Source: Pseudomonadota bacterium
GTDB lineage: Bacteria; Myxococcota_A; Polyangia; Polyangiales; Polyangiaceae
Reading direction: 5' to 3'
Length of the DNA: 64,000 nt
Assembly (NCBI GenBank): GCA_023423895.1
Contig: JAFAER010000011.1
Span: forward strand, 1-64,000
In this document: positions 34,383-42,893 of the stretch, one piece after another
How positions within the stretch are numbered: the first letter of the stretch is position 1
Layout of the letters: every line of letters begins with the position of its first letter
Made by a program: the position numbers and the translations under genes
Notes under the pieces: model-generated
What the model saw: the letters and a program-made list of their open reading frames with translations, nothing else
What the model was told of the DNA's origin: nothing
Databases searched by the model: none

Positions 34383-36203
34383 ATGAGGCCTTCGAATCAC
34401 GCTACGCGCGCCCTTCTCTGCGGCGTCGGGCTCATCGCCGGGATCGTCGCCGTGCCCGCTTGTTCGGGCGCGGATCGCAACGTCGGCGACGGCGCCGCGA
34501 CGTTCGGCGACTCCGGATCGCCATCCGGCGAGCCCGAGAACAAGTGTGGGATCCATTGCTCGCGCGACCTGAAACAGGTCCTCGACGGTTGCGAGGGAGC
34601 GGAGACCCTCATCGAGCAGTGCAACGCGGATCAGGGCTGCGGCGGAGAGACGTGTGTCGACGCGTGCCTCGCGGCGCAGGCTCAGCGCGGATCGGCAGGG
34701 TGCGAGTTCCTGACGTTGCCGCCCGAGGACGCGACCGGCGTGAACGGCGCATGTTTCGCGGCGCTCGTCGCGAACACGTGGGACCGTGCCATCACGATCT
34801 CGGCCGAATACGACGCGAAGCCGCTCGACATCTCCGGCGCGGTCTACACGGTCGAACGGAAACCGGGCGCCACCGCAGAGACGTACACGCTGCTCGAGGG
34901 ACCGCTGCCGGCCGGGCAGGTCGCCGTCGTGCTCCTCTCGGATCAGTCGCCGACGCTCGACGCTCCGGGGAGCCAGGTCGTGCACTGCCCGCCGGGGACG
35001 AAGGCGGCGCTCGACTACGACCCGATCCGTCACGGCACCGTGCTGACGAAGTCGTTCCGGATCAAGGCCGACGCGCCGGTGGCGGCGTACACGAGCTACC
35101 CGTACGGCGGCGAGCTCGGAAAATACCCGACGGCGACGCTCCTCTTCCCGGTCTCGGCCTGGGAGAAGGACTACATCGCGATCAGCCCGTTCGACTTCCC
35201 GTTCGACTTCTGGGTCCAGGTGCCGAATCACCGGTGGCTCCAGATCGTCGCAGCGGACGACGAGACCGACGTGACGATCACGCCCAACGCGGACATCGGC
35301 GCGACCCCGGAGACCGCGCCGGCGTATCAGGGTGAGTCGCAGAGGTATCGCCTCTCGCGCGGGCAGGTCCTGCAAATCATGCAGCCGGGCGTTAACCTGA
35401 CCGGGTCGCCGATCTCGGCGAACAAACCGATCGGCCTCTTCGGCGGCGCTTCGGCGACGTTCCTCGCGGCCACGGCTGCCGACGTCCTCGGACAACAGAT
35501 CCCTGCCGTCGCGCAGTGGGGATCACGCTACGCCGTCGTCCCGTTCCTCTCGCGCATCGAGACGTTCAACGGCGGCTTCCAGGAGAAGGTGCCGTACACG
35601 ATGGTCGGCGCGGTCGACGGCACGGTGCTCGAGTACTCGCCGTCGCGTCCGAACGGTGCGCCCGAGACGTTGTCGGCAGGGCAGGCCGTCCACTTCTTCA
35701 CGGACCAGCTCTTCGTCGTGAAGAGCCAGGACAAGGAGCACCCGCTCTACGTCTCGGTCTACATGACGGGCTCGGCGTTCGGAAACGGAACCGGCCAGCT
35801 CACGACGGGCGATCCGGACTTCGTCAACGTGCCTCCGGCGGATCAGTTCCTCGACCGCTACGTCTTCTTCACCGACTACACGTATCCCGACACCTCGCTC
35901 GCGATCGTGCGCAAGAAGGAGACGAACGGGTTCAAGCCCGTCATCCTCGAGTGCTCGGGCGAGGTCACCTCGTTCAAGCCTCTCGACGGCGAGAACGGCG
36001 AGTTCGAGTACGCCTGGGTGAAGCTGACGGAAGGTTTCGTCGAGCAGACGTTCGGCGACAAGAAGTGCGGCTACGGGCGCCAGGAAGCTCGGAGCGACGG
36101 CCCGTTCGCGATCACCGTGTGGGGCACCGGGCTCGCATCGAGCTACGGCTACGTCGCCGGCACCGGCCTTCGCCCCATCAACAACTACGACCCGGTCAAG
36201 TGA
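34383..36203 (+). CDS. Module C gene 8: IgGFc-binding-type lipoprotein (606 aa)
   Basis: Two ATG codons compete: 34374 lies too close to GAGAGG, whereas 34383 has it at 10-bp spacing, so I use the latter. The lipobox is AVPAC. A Cys-rich head follows (CGIHCSRDLKQVLDGC, CGGETCVDAC), then the IgGFc-binding domain (Pfam PF17517 type) with LDISGAVY, AYTSYPYGGEL, SANKPIGLFGG, GTVLEYSPSRP, SVYMTGSAFG, GDPDFVNVPP and the DTSLAIVRKKE strand. It is closer to the module D copy (41105) than to module A; both share DYTYxDTSL. Likely adhesive or ligand-binding at the surface. Confidence 0.87.
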   Translation: MRPSNHATRALLCGVGLIAGIVAVPACSGADRNVGDGAATFGDSGSPSGEPENKCGIHCSRDLKQVLDGCEGAETLIEQCNADQGCGGETCVDACLAAQAQRGSAGCEFLTLPPEDATGVNGACFAALVANTWDRAITISAEYDAKPLDISGAVYTVERKPGATAETYTLLEGPLPAGQVAVVLLSDQSPTLDAPGSQVVHCPPGTKAALDYDPIRHGTVLTKSFRIKADAPVAAYTSYPYGGELGKYPTATLLFPVSAWEKDYIAISPFDFPFDFWVQVPNHRWLQIVAADDETDVTITPNADIGATPETAPAYQGESQRYRLSRGQVLQIMQPGVNLTGSPISANKPIGLFGGASATFLAATAADVLGQQIPAVAQWGSRYAVVPFLSRIETFNGGFQEKVPYTMVGAVDGTVLEYSPSRPNGAPETLSAGQAVHFFTDQLFVVKSQDKEHPLYVSVYMTGSAFGNGTGQLTTGDPDFVNVPPADQFLDRYVFFTDYTYPDTSLAIVRKKETNGFKPVILECSGEVTSFKPLDGENGEFEYAWVKLTEGFVEQTFGDKKCGYGRQEARSDGPFAITVWGTGLASSYGYVAGTGLRPINNYDPVK

Positions 36204-36257
36204 CCGAGCGCGCTCCCGACGAGAACCATCAGCAGCCGATCTGACCATCAACCCATC

Positions 36258-36276
36258 GCGTCCGCGTGACGGACGC
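36258..36276. other. Inverted repeat downstream of module C
   Basis: GCGTCCG (36258-36264) and CGGACGC (36270-36276) form a perfect 7-bp stem with a 5-base loop in the 90-bp gap between the IgGFc-type gene and the Cys-rich lipoprotein gene. No T run follows. It could be a weak terminator of module C or an operator of the next gene. Confidence 0.35.
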
Positions 36277-36293
36277 ATGGGAGGGCTCGAGCC

Positions 36294-37505
36294 ATGACGA
36301 CGAGTATTGCCGGACGTTCCGAATACGCACTGGGGATCTGCGGGCTCCTCTTCAGCGTGGCGCTTGCGCCGATGTGGATGGCCGGGTGCGCCGAGGACCC
36401 GGTCTCATCGACGCCCGCCACCGTGATGGATGCGGACGCGGGGGCGTCAATCGACCTGTGTACGGACGGCAGGCAGTCTGGCCGAGAGTCCGACGTCGAC
36501 TGCGGCGGGCCATGCGGCAAGTGCGGCGACGGTAGGAGCTGCGCTTCCGACGCCGACTGCGCGAACAACGCCTGCATCGCTGGCTATTGCAGGGCGCCGT
36601 CTTGCAACGACGGAAGGAAGAACGGCGACGAGACGGACGTCGACTGCGGCGCCGGCTGCGGCCCGTGCGCCGTCGGTATGGCATGCGCCAAGATCGAAGA
36701 CTGCTCGACGGGCCTCTGTGGGCAGAACGCGAAGTGTCTCCCCACGACGTGCGGCGACAAGATGAAGAACGACGTCGAGAGCGACGTCGACTGCGGTGGC
36801 GCGTGCGCCCCGTGTGCAGCCGCGATGGCCTGCCGGACGGGCTACGACTGTGCGAGCGGCGTGTGCAACGCGGGCAAGTGCGCAACGCCCGCGTGTGACG
36901 ACACCGTACTGAACGGCGACGAGACCGACCTCGATTGCGGCGGGAGCTGCAGCACGAAGTGCACCGACGGCAAGAAGTGCAACCTGAACGAGCATTGCGA
37001 CACGAACATCTGCTCCGCTCAGCCGTGGGGTGACACCACGCGGCGATGCCGTGCGCCCGGCTGCTCGAACTATGCGAAAGACAGCGGCGAGACCGACGTC
37101 GACTGCGGAGGGCCATGCAGCTCGAAGTGCCAGGACGGACAAGGCTGCCTCGTCGGCGACGATTGCTGGAGCAAGGTCTGCGACGGGACGACGGGCAAGT
37201 GCCTGAGCGCGACGTGCTCGGACGGCGTCCAGAACGGCAGCGAGAGCGACGTCGACTGCGGCTCGTCCTGTCCGTGTGAGGCCGGACGCCGGTGCACGTG
37301 GGACGGCGAATGTGCGAGCGGCGTCTGTGACGAAGACGCCCAGACGTGCCTCGCGCCGACCTGTAGCGACGGCGTGATGAACGCCGACGAGACGGACGTC
37401 GATTGCGGCGGAGGCTGCGCGGCGAAGTGCAACGAGGGCCAGCACTGCGCGAGCACCGGCGACTGCGCCGTCGGGAGCTGCATCGCGGGTCACTGCACGC
37501 CCTGA
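36294..37505 (+). CDS. Lipoprotein with seven Cys-rich ETDVDCGG repeats (403 aa)
   Basis: ATG at 36294 with GGGAGGG upstream. The lipoprotein signal ends at MWMAGC. The mature protein consists of seven tandem repeats of about 50 residues, each starting with a Cys and carrying NG-x-ETDVDCGG-x-C; examples are RKNGDETDVDCGAGC, LNGDETDLDCGGSC, QNGSESDVDCGSSC and MNADETDVDCGGGC. Each repeat continues with a second part (CASDADCANNACIAGYC type) of six cysteines. The conserved acidic DVD core might coordinate calcium. The protein follows module C and is the only gene of its kind here; it is not found after modules A or D. A repetitive surface stalk is the likely form. Confidence 0.82.
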   Translation: MTTSIAGRSEYALGICGLLFSVALAPMWMAGCAEDPVSSTPATVMDADAGASIDLCTDGRQSGRESDVDCGGPCGKCGDGRSCASDADCANNACIAGYCRAPSCNDGRKNGDETDVDCGAGCGPCAVGMACAKIEDCSTGLCGQNAKCLPTTCGDKMKNDVESDVDCGGACAPCAAAMACRTGYDCASGVCNAGKCATPACDDTVLNGDETDLDCGGSCSTKCTDGKKCNLNEHCDTNICSAQPWGDTTRRCRAPGCSNYAKDSGETDVDCGGPCSSKCQDGQGCLVGDDCWSKVCDGTTGKCLSATCSDGVQNGSESDVDCGSSCPCEAGRRCTWDGECASGVCDEDAQTCLAPTCSDGVMNADETDVDCGGGCAAKCNEGQHCASTGDCAVGSCIAGHCTP

Positions 37506-37605
37506 CACACGTTCGGGCGCCGAACGGCGCGAACCGCTCGAAGGGCTCGACATCGCCGGGCCCTCCGGGCGACCATCTGGACGTGATTCGCGGTGAGCTC
37601 GCTCG

Positions 37606-38061
37606 ATGAGTGGTCGTGAAGACATCGGCCGGTTGCTGAAGGAGGCGGCGGCCTCGATGAAGAGCGACCTGGCCGGCGCGGTCGCCAAGCTCGAGGCGGC
37701 CTACGCGCTCGCCGGCGAGAGCGGTATCCCGGACGATCGCGCGGTCGTCGCCGAGGAGCTCGCGCGGGCATGGGCGCGAAAAAAATCGACGGCACGCGCC
37801 TTGTATTATGCAATCAAGGCGACGAAGCTCTCGCCGGAGCAGCGCTCCACGTGGACCACGCGCGCGAAGACGTGCGAGCTCGCCGCTTCACGTGTCCGCG
37901 GTGCGGAGAAGGCGCGCCGCACGCGGGCGCTCTACGCAGCGGCCGCCGAGGCGTTCCAGAAGGCCGCCTCGTTGACGAAAGATCCGGAAGACAAGCGCTG
38001 GCTCCGCGAGCTCGCAGGCGACGCCGCGCGCCAGGCGAAGCCGCCGAAGCCGGCCACCTGA
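37606..38061 (+). CDS. Small helical-repeat hypothetical protein (151 aa)
   Basis: The ATG at 37606 opens a wholly helical protein without signal peptide. Residues 25-40 (AVAKLEAAYALAGESG) and 48-70 (AEELARAWARKKSTARALYY) look like two TPR-type helix pairs, and a third pair lies at 105-130 (YAAAAEAFQKAASLTKD). The C-terminus is Lys/Pro-rich. I do not recognise a family; a small cytoplasmic TPR-like adaptor is possible. It stands between the Cys-rich lipoprotein and a convergent transporter gene. Confidence 0.65.
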   Translation: MSGREDIGRLLKEAAASMKSDLAGAVAKLEAAYALAGESGIPDDRAVVAEELARAWARKKSTARALYYAIKATKLSPEQRSTWTTRAKTCELAASRVRGAEKARRTRALYAAAAEAFQKAASLTKDPEDKRWLRELAGDAARQAKPPKPAT

Positions 38062-38071
38062 GGGAAGGAAG

Positions 38072-39202
38072 TCACGACGTCGCCGGTCGAGGCTCGCCGA
38101 CCGTCAGGTGCGCGCTCGTGACGGTCTCCGTCGTCGGGTGCGCCTCGCTCGCCTCGTGCTCCCAGCTCGCCTTCCTGCGCGCGAGCATGCGCTGTGCGAT
38201 GACCTGCAGTGCGCCGGCCACCGGCAAGGCGAGAACGGCTCCAATGATGCCGGCGCTCGCGGTACCGACGAGCATCGCCAGCGTGATGAGGAGCGGATTC
38301 ATCTTGATCGTCTGCCGCTGGACGAGCGGCTGGAGAAGCTGATTTTCGATCTGCTGGTAGATCGCGACGACCGCGGCCATCGTGATCGCGGGCGTGACGC
38401 CGGCGGAGAAGAAGGCCGTCACCGTCACCAGTACGGCGCCGATGAACGAGCCGATGTACGGGATGAGCCCGAGGATGACCATCGAGAGCCCGAGCGCCAC
38501 GTAGTAGGGCACGCCGACGATCACCATCGCGGTCGCCGTGACGACCCCGCCGATCGAAGCGACGACGAGCGACCCGGCGACGAAGCCGCCGACGGACTTC
38601 TGGATCTGCATCGCCACTTCGACGATCTGGGTTCGCTTCGTCGGGCGTACCCACTCGAGGAGGGCTCGCGTCAACGCGGGGCCGAAGAGCAACATGAAGA
38701 TCGTCAGCACGATCACGGTGACCGTCCCGGCGACTCCGTAGAAGATCGTCGACGCGAACGCGACGGCGGATCCGGCCACCGTGGACGCGGCCCCCGCGAG
38801 CTCACGTTTCATCGCGTCGAGGAGGCCGAGATGGACGTTTGCCCACGCGAGCTCTTCGCTCGCGCGCACGCGATCGACGTAGCCAGGCAGCGCGCCGACG
38901 AGGCCCTGCACCTGCTCGATGAGCACGGGGACGAGCGTGGCAGCCAGCGCGCCGAGGAACGCGACGATGCCGCCCATCACGAGGAAGATGGCCCAGCCGC
39001 GACGCAGGCGGTGGCGCTCCAGCCAGACGATGGCCGGCTCGAGCGCGAGAGCGAGGACGAGCGCGATCAGCGCCCATCCGAGCGCGAAGGCGATCCGCGA
39101 GAGCAGGTAGACGCCGGCGACCAGGAGCGCGATCTGCCCGCAGATCCTCCACACCGTGCGTGGACGCAGGAGGAGCTCGACCTGATCGTTCGCGGTCGTC
39201 AC
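38072..39202 (-). CDS. AI-2E family transporter (376 aa)
   Basis: The protein has about eight hydrophobic segments and the typical middle and end regions of the AI-2E (PF01594, TqsA/PerM-type) family: ERHRLRRGWAIFLV near the N-terminus, YVDRVRASEELAWAN in the long soluble loop, GLIPYIGSFIGAVLVTV and the YQQIENQLLQPLVQRQTIKM motif near residue 295. Family members export autoinducer-2 or act as sodium/proton antiporters; most are uncharacterised, so the substrate is open. The GTG at 39202 overlaps the phosphoesterase stop (GTGA), showing that the two are translated as a pair. Confidence 0.88.
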   Translation of the reverse strand: MTTANDQVELLLRPRTVWRICGQIALLVAGVYLLSRIAFALGWALIALVLALALEPAIVWLERHRLRRGWAIFLVMGGIVAFLGALAATLVPVLIEQVQGLVGALPGYVDRVRASEELAWANVHLGLLDAMKRELAGAASTVAGSAVAFASTIFYGVAGTVTVIVLTIFMLLFGPALTRALLEWVRPTKRTQIVEVAMQIQKSVGGFVAGSLVVASIGGVVTATAMVIVGVPYYVALGLSMVILGLIPYIGSFIGAVLVTVTAFFSAGVTPAITMAAVVAIYQQIENQLLQPLVQRQTIKMNPLLITLAMLVGTASAGIIGAVLALPVAGALQVIAQRMLARRKASWEHEASEAHPTTETVTSAHLTVGEPRPATS

Positions 39203-40188
39203 GCCTCGCGTGCAGGCATCTCGCGTTCCCGAGCCGCACCGAGCTCGAGCAGGGCGATCTCGGGGCGTGCGCCGAGGCGAGCCCGGACGCCGCTCGTGCC
39301 GAGGCCAGCGCTCACGTACAGCTTGCCGCCCGTCGGCCAGTCGTAGAGCCCGTAGCGGTACGGGTGCATGTCCTCCTCGAGGAAGGGACACACCTCGGTG
39401 AACGGCACGCAGACCTGACCGGCATGCGTGTGGCCGACCATCGCCAGATCGAAACGCCGGCCCTGCGCGAGCGGCGGCGAGCGCAGCGACTGGAAGTTGT
39501 GCGCGAGGACGAGCGTCGGCATGTCCGGGTCGAGCGCCGTGAATGCCTGCGCGGGGTCGCTCTCGCCCGCGCGCCAGCTGCCGAGGCCGACGAGGTTCGC
39601 GGCGCCCGCGATGGTCACGTGCTCGTTCGCGAGGATGCGGATGCCCGCGTGCTCGACGGCGCTCCGGATCGGCGAGACCCTGCCCGGATCGCCGTCGCTC
39701 GTATCGCTGTCGTGGTTGCCGAGCACGGCGAAGACGCCTTGCGGTGCGCGCAGGCCCTCGAGCTCTTCGAGCGCCGCGAGCTTTCGTGGGTCCGCGTCGA
39801 CGCCGTCGACGAAGTCGCCGCCGATGAGCACGAGTTCCGGCTCGATCATCCGGGTGCGGTGCACGATGCGGCGGACGCGTCCCCGATCGTGGATGCCGGC
39901 GTGGAGGTCCGTCAGCAGGGCGATGCGGAGGGGCGGCCCGCGCCATGGCACGGTGACCTTCGTCACGGCGAGCCAGCGCGGCTCGACGAGATGCGCCCAC
40001 GCGCCGAGCGCGACCGCTGCCCCGCCGAGCGCGCTCGCAGCCGTCCACGTGCGGCGCGCCGCAGGGCTCTTCGCGCGCGTTGCGAGCACGGCGGCGGTCG
40101 CCACCGCGCCTCCACCAGCACCAAGCGCCAGTGTGAGCCGACGCCCCGAGAGAAGACGAGCCAGGTTCACCGGGACAGGGAGGAGCAA
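39199..40188 (-). CDS. Membrane-anchored metallophosphoesterase (329 aa)
   Basis: A calcineurin-like phosphoesterase of the YaeI-like group. Metal-binding motifs are in order: DLHAGIHD, GGDFVDG, GNHDSD, a late LAHN and GHTHAGQ. Two hydrophobic stretches near residues 20-35 and 48-65 anchor it in the membrane, with the catalytic domain from about 85. It probably hydrolyses a phosphoester or pyrophosphate bond, possibly of a lipid intermediate as in related enzymes. The TTG at 40188 gives the longest form; a GTG at 40170 is an alternative. Coupled to the AI-2E transporter gene by overlap. Confidence 0.88.
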   Translation of the reverse strand: MLLPVPVNLARLLSGRRLTLALGAGGGAVATAAVLATRAKSPAARRTWTAASALGGAAVALGAWAHLVEPRWLAVTKVTVPWRGPPLRIALLTDLHAGIHDRGRVRRIVHRTRMIEPELVLIGGDFVDGVDADPRKLAALEELEGLRAPQGVFAVLGNHDSDTSDGDPGRVSPIRSAVEHAGIRILANEHVTIAGAANLVGLGSWRAGESDPAQAFTALDPDMPTLVLAHNFQSLRSPPLAQGRRFDLAMVGHTHAGQVCVPFTEVCPFLEEDMHPYRYGLYDWPTGGKLYVSAGLGTSGVRARLGARPEIALLELGAAREREMPAREA

Positions 40189-40252
40189 GCCCCATTCCGC
40201 CTGGGATGTGTCGGCGCGATCTCAGGCGGCCGTTTGGACGGCGTGCGCAGAA

Positions 40253-41041
40253 TCAGAAGACGCTTCGGACGAGGCCGCCGTCGATCCGGAGGGCCGCGCC
40301 GTTGATCGCGGCCGCACGTTGGCTGCTCACGAACGCGACGAAGTCGCCGATCTCTTCGGGCGTGATGAGCCGCTCGATGAGCGACGTCGGACGGTTCTCG
40401 CGCATGAAGCGCTTCTCGGCCTCGGCGAGCGTGGTCCCTGGGAAGACCTCCTGCACGAGCTTCGCGACGCCCTCGGTCTTCGTCGAGCCGGGCATCACGG
40501 TGTTCACCGTCACGGCGGTGCCTTTCGTGAGCTCCGCGAGGCTCCGGGAGAGCGAGAGCTGCATCGTCTTCGTTGCGGCGTAGTGCGGCATCTCCGGCGA
40601 CGGCGCGATCGCCGACTCGCTGGCGATGAAGAGGATCCGCCCGGTCTTCTTCTCGAGCATGCGCTTCAGGTAGTGGCGCGCGAGGCGAACGCCGCTCAGG
40701 ATGTTGACCTCGAACAGGCGGAGCCACGCCTCGTCCGTCTCGTCGAAGAAGCCGACGGGCTCGTAGATGCCGAGGTTGTTGACGAGGATGTCGACCTCGG
40801 GGAACGCGGCGATCGTGACGCCCGTGCCCTCGGCGGTGCCGTTGTCCGCGGCGAGCTTCTCGAGCTTCGCGCCAGGGACGTCGCGCTTCATGTCCGCGAT
40901 GGCGGCGTCGACGCTGGAAGACGTTCGGCCGTTCACGATGACCCGAGCACCTTCGCGTGCGAGGGCGGTCGCGATGGCCTTGCCGATGCCGCCGCTCGAG
41001 GCGGTGACGAGAGCGAGCTTGTCGTCGAGCTTGAGATCCAT
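40253..41041 (-). CDS. SDR family oxidoreductase, canonical active site (262 aa)
   Basis: A classical SDR: VTASSGGIG nucleotide motif near residue 13, LVNNLG in place of NNAG, the catalytic Ser in FIASESA and YAATK thirteen residues later. Its start (MDLKLDDKLALVTASS) is much like that of the SDR at 21021 (MDLKLNGKRALVTGSS), so the two belong to the same subfamily, yet this one retains the Ser and Lys that the other lacks. Substrate unknown. It is 64 bp from the metallophosphoesterase gene on the same strand and separated by 63 bp from the end of module D. Confidence 0.92.
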   Translation of the reverse strand: MDLKLDDKLALVTASSGGIGKAIATALAREGARVIVNGRTSSSVDAAIADMKRDVPGAKLEKLAADNGTAEGTGVTIAAFPEVDILVNNLGIYEPVGFFDETDEAWLRLFEVNILSGVRLARHYLKRMLEKKTGRILFIASESAIAPSPEMPHYAATKTMQLSLSRSLAELTKGTAVTVNTVMPGSTKTEGVAKLVQEVFPGTTLAEAEKRFMRENRPTSLIERLITPEEIGDFVAFVSSQRAAAINGAALRIDGGLVRSVF

Positions 41042-41104
41042 GGGGGTGCCTGGGAAACCGATGCTCCGACGATGGGGCCGGTTCCGCGGCAGCGTGACGC
41101 GCGC

Positions 41105-42886
41105 CTACTGGACCTCGACGGTATACGGCGACGTCGGCCTGCTGCCCGCGCCAGCCGGGAAGCCGTAGCTCGCGTAGGCATCGATGCCCCACAGATACAG
41201 GCCGAACGGCCCGGTGCTCGTGACCTCGTGCCTCCCGTGGCTGCACTTGCCGATCGGCGTCGCGACGTCCTGCCCGCCGTACGTCAGCGTGACCCACGCG
41301 TATTCCGTCGAGCCGTCGGTGCCGAGCGGTTGCCACCCGGTGACCGGACCGAGGCAGTCGACGACCACGTCGTGAAAGCCGCTCTTGTCCTTGCGGCGCA
41401 CGAGCGTGAGGCTCGTGTCCGAGTACGTGTAGTCGGCGAAGAACACGTAGCGGTCGAGGAATTGATCGTCCGGGACGATGTTGACGAAGTCGGGATCGCC
41501 CAGCGACGAGTAGAGGCTCGAGCCGGTCATGTAGACGGCGAGGTAGATGGGATGGCTCGAGTCCTGGCTCTTCACCGAGAAGATCCGGTCCGTCGTGAAG
41601 AAGGCCCGCTGTCCGGCGCCGAGCGCTCGCGGCGCGCCCGTGGGAGGAGCCGGGTCGTACGTGAGGATCGTGCCTTCGTTCGCCGCCACGATCTGCCAGA
41701 TGATCTCCTCGGCTGCTTTCGGCGCGCCCTGGATGGACTTGCGCCGCGAAGGATACGGGACCGCCGAATACGCCGACGACCACTGGTGCACCGGCGGGAT
41801 CTGCTGATGGAGGTTGTCGCACGCGACTTCGTTGTCCGGGAGGTTCACGCACTGGTTGCCGCCGAAGAGCGCGACCGGATGATCCGCTTCGAGCGCGCTT
41901 CCGGAGAGGCTCTCGAGCTGCGACAGCTCGAGCACCTCGCCGCGCTTCAGGCTCCACTTCACGACGGAGCCCTTCGGACCGCCGGTGACGCCGATGCCGT
42001 CGACGACGTCTGCGGTCGGACGGAGCCGGACCTCGGTGTCCTCCTGGGCGACGATATGCACGTACGGGAAGCCGAGGCCGACGCGGTGCTGATAGCGCCA
42101 GCCGTCGACGAGGAGGTAGCTCGTGTCCCATGACGTCGCGGGGCGGAGCATCGTCGCCGAGGGGCTGTAGCCCCTGGCGCCGCCGTACGGGAAGATCGAA
42201 TACGCCGAGACGGGGACGTCCGTCTGGAGGTGGAACGCCTTGAAGATGCTCGTCGTGTGCTCGTCCGTGACGACGCCGCGATGGGCCACCGTGACCTCGG
42301 GCGGGCAATCGATGTGGTAGCGCGTGTCAGGCGTCTCCTCGCCCTGGGAGAGGAAGACGATGCCCACCTCGCCCGGAGGGATGGGACCGTCGATGCGCTC
42401 GTAGCCGATGAGGCCGCCCGGCTTCGGCACTGCACGATAAACGCTCTTCGAGATGTCGAGCGCCTCGCTGCCGAGCTCCGCGGTGACGTTGGCAGGCTGG
42501 TCCCAGGTGTTCGCGATGAAGGCCGCGAAGCAGCTCGTCTCCGTGTCGAGGAGCACGTCCGGACCGGACGTCCAGAACGAGCAGCCGATCGATCCTTGCG
42601 CGGCCGCGACGCTGTCGCAGGCGGCAACGCACTCGCCCTCGGCGCAGCCGAGCCCCACGCCGCATTCGCGCACGACGCTCTCGGTGCAGCCGTCGACGAT
42701 CGAGTGCAGATCGCGCGAGCACTTGTGGCCCGCGCAGTCCGGCGGCGTTGCGTCCACGCCGCCCTCGTCCTGAGGGACCAGCGGCGGCCCCGGGCCGTCG
42801 AAGGCGTCCCGGGAGGTGGTGCAGGCGACGAAGCCGATGGCGATCGCCACCGGGAGGAATGCACGAAAGCGGAGCAGGGTCGTCAT
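41105..42886 (-). CDS. Module D gene 8: IgGFc-binding-type lipoprotein (593 aa)
   Basis: The ATG at 42886 gives a lipoprotein signal ending AIGFVAC. The Cys-rich head (CAGHKCSRDLHSIVDGC, CAEGECVAAC) matches the module C copy nearly block for block. The IgGFc-type domain shows LDISKSVYRAVPK, AYSIFPYGGARG, EADHPVALFGGNQC, GTILTYDPAPP, AVYMTGSSLY, GDPDFVNIVP and DYTYSDTSLTLVRRK. It is the last gene of the minus-strand module, with 7 bp separating it from the RCC1 gene. Surface adhesion or ligand capture is inferred from the family, not shown. Confidence 0.87.
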   Translation of the reverse strand: MTTLLRFRAFLPVAIAIGFVACTTSRDAFDGPGPPLVPQDEGGVDATPPDCAGHKCSRDLHSIVDGCTESVVRECGVGLGCAEGECVAACDSVAAAQGSIGCSFWTSGPDVLLDTETSCFAAFIANTWDQPANVTAELGSEALDISKSVYRAVPKPGGLIGYERIDGPIPPGEVGIVFLSQGEETPDTRYHIDCPPEVTVAHRGVVTDEHTTSIFKAFHLQTDVPVSAYSIFPYGGARGYSPSATMLRPATSWDTSYLLVDGWRYQHRVGLGFPYVHIVAQEDTEVRLRPTADVVDGIGVTGGPKGSVVKWSLKRGEVLELSQLESLSGSALEADHPVALFGGNQCVNLPDNEVACDNLHQQIPPVHQWSSAYSAVPYPSRRKSIQGAPKAAEEIIWQIVAANEGTILTYDPAPPTGAPRALGAGQRAFFTTDRIFSVKSQDSSHPIYLAVYMTGSSLYSSLGDPDFVNIVPDDQFLDRYVFFADYTYSDTSLTLVRRKDKSGFHDVVVDCLGPVTGWQPLGTDGSTEYAWVTLTYGGQDVATPIGKCSHGRHEVTSTGPFGLYLWGIDAYASYGFPAGAGSRPTSPYTVEVQ

Positions 42887-42893
42887 GGCTGCA

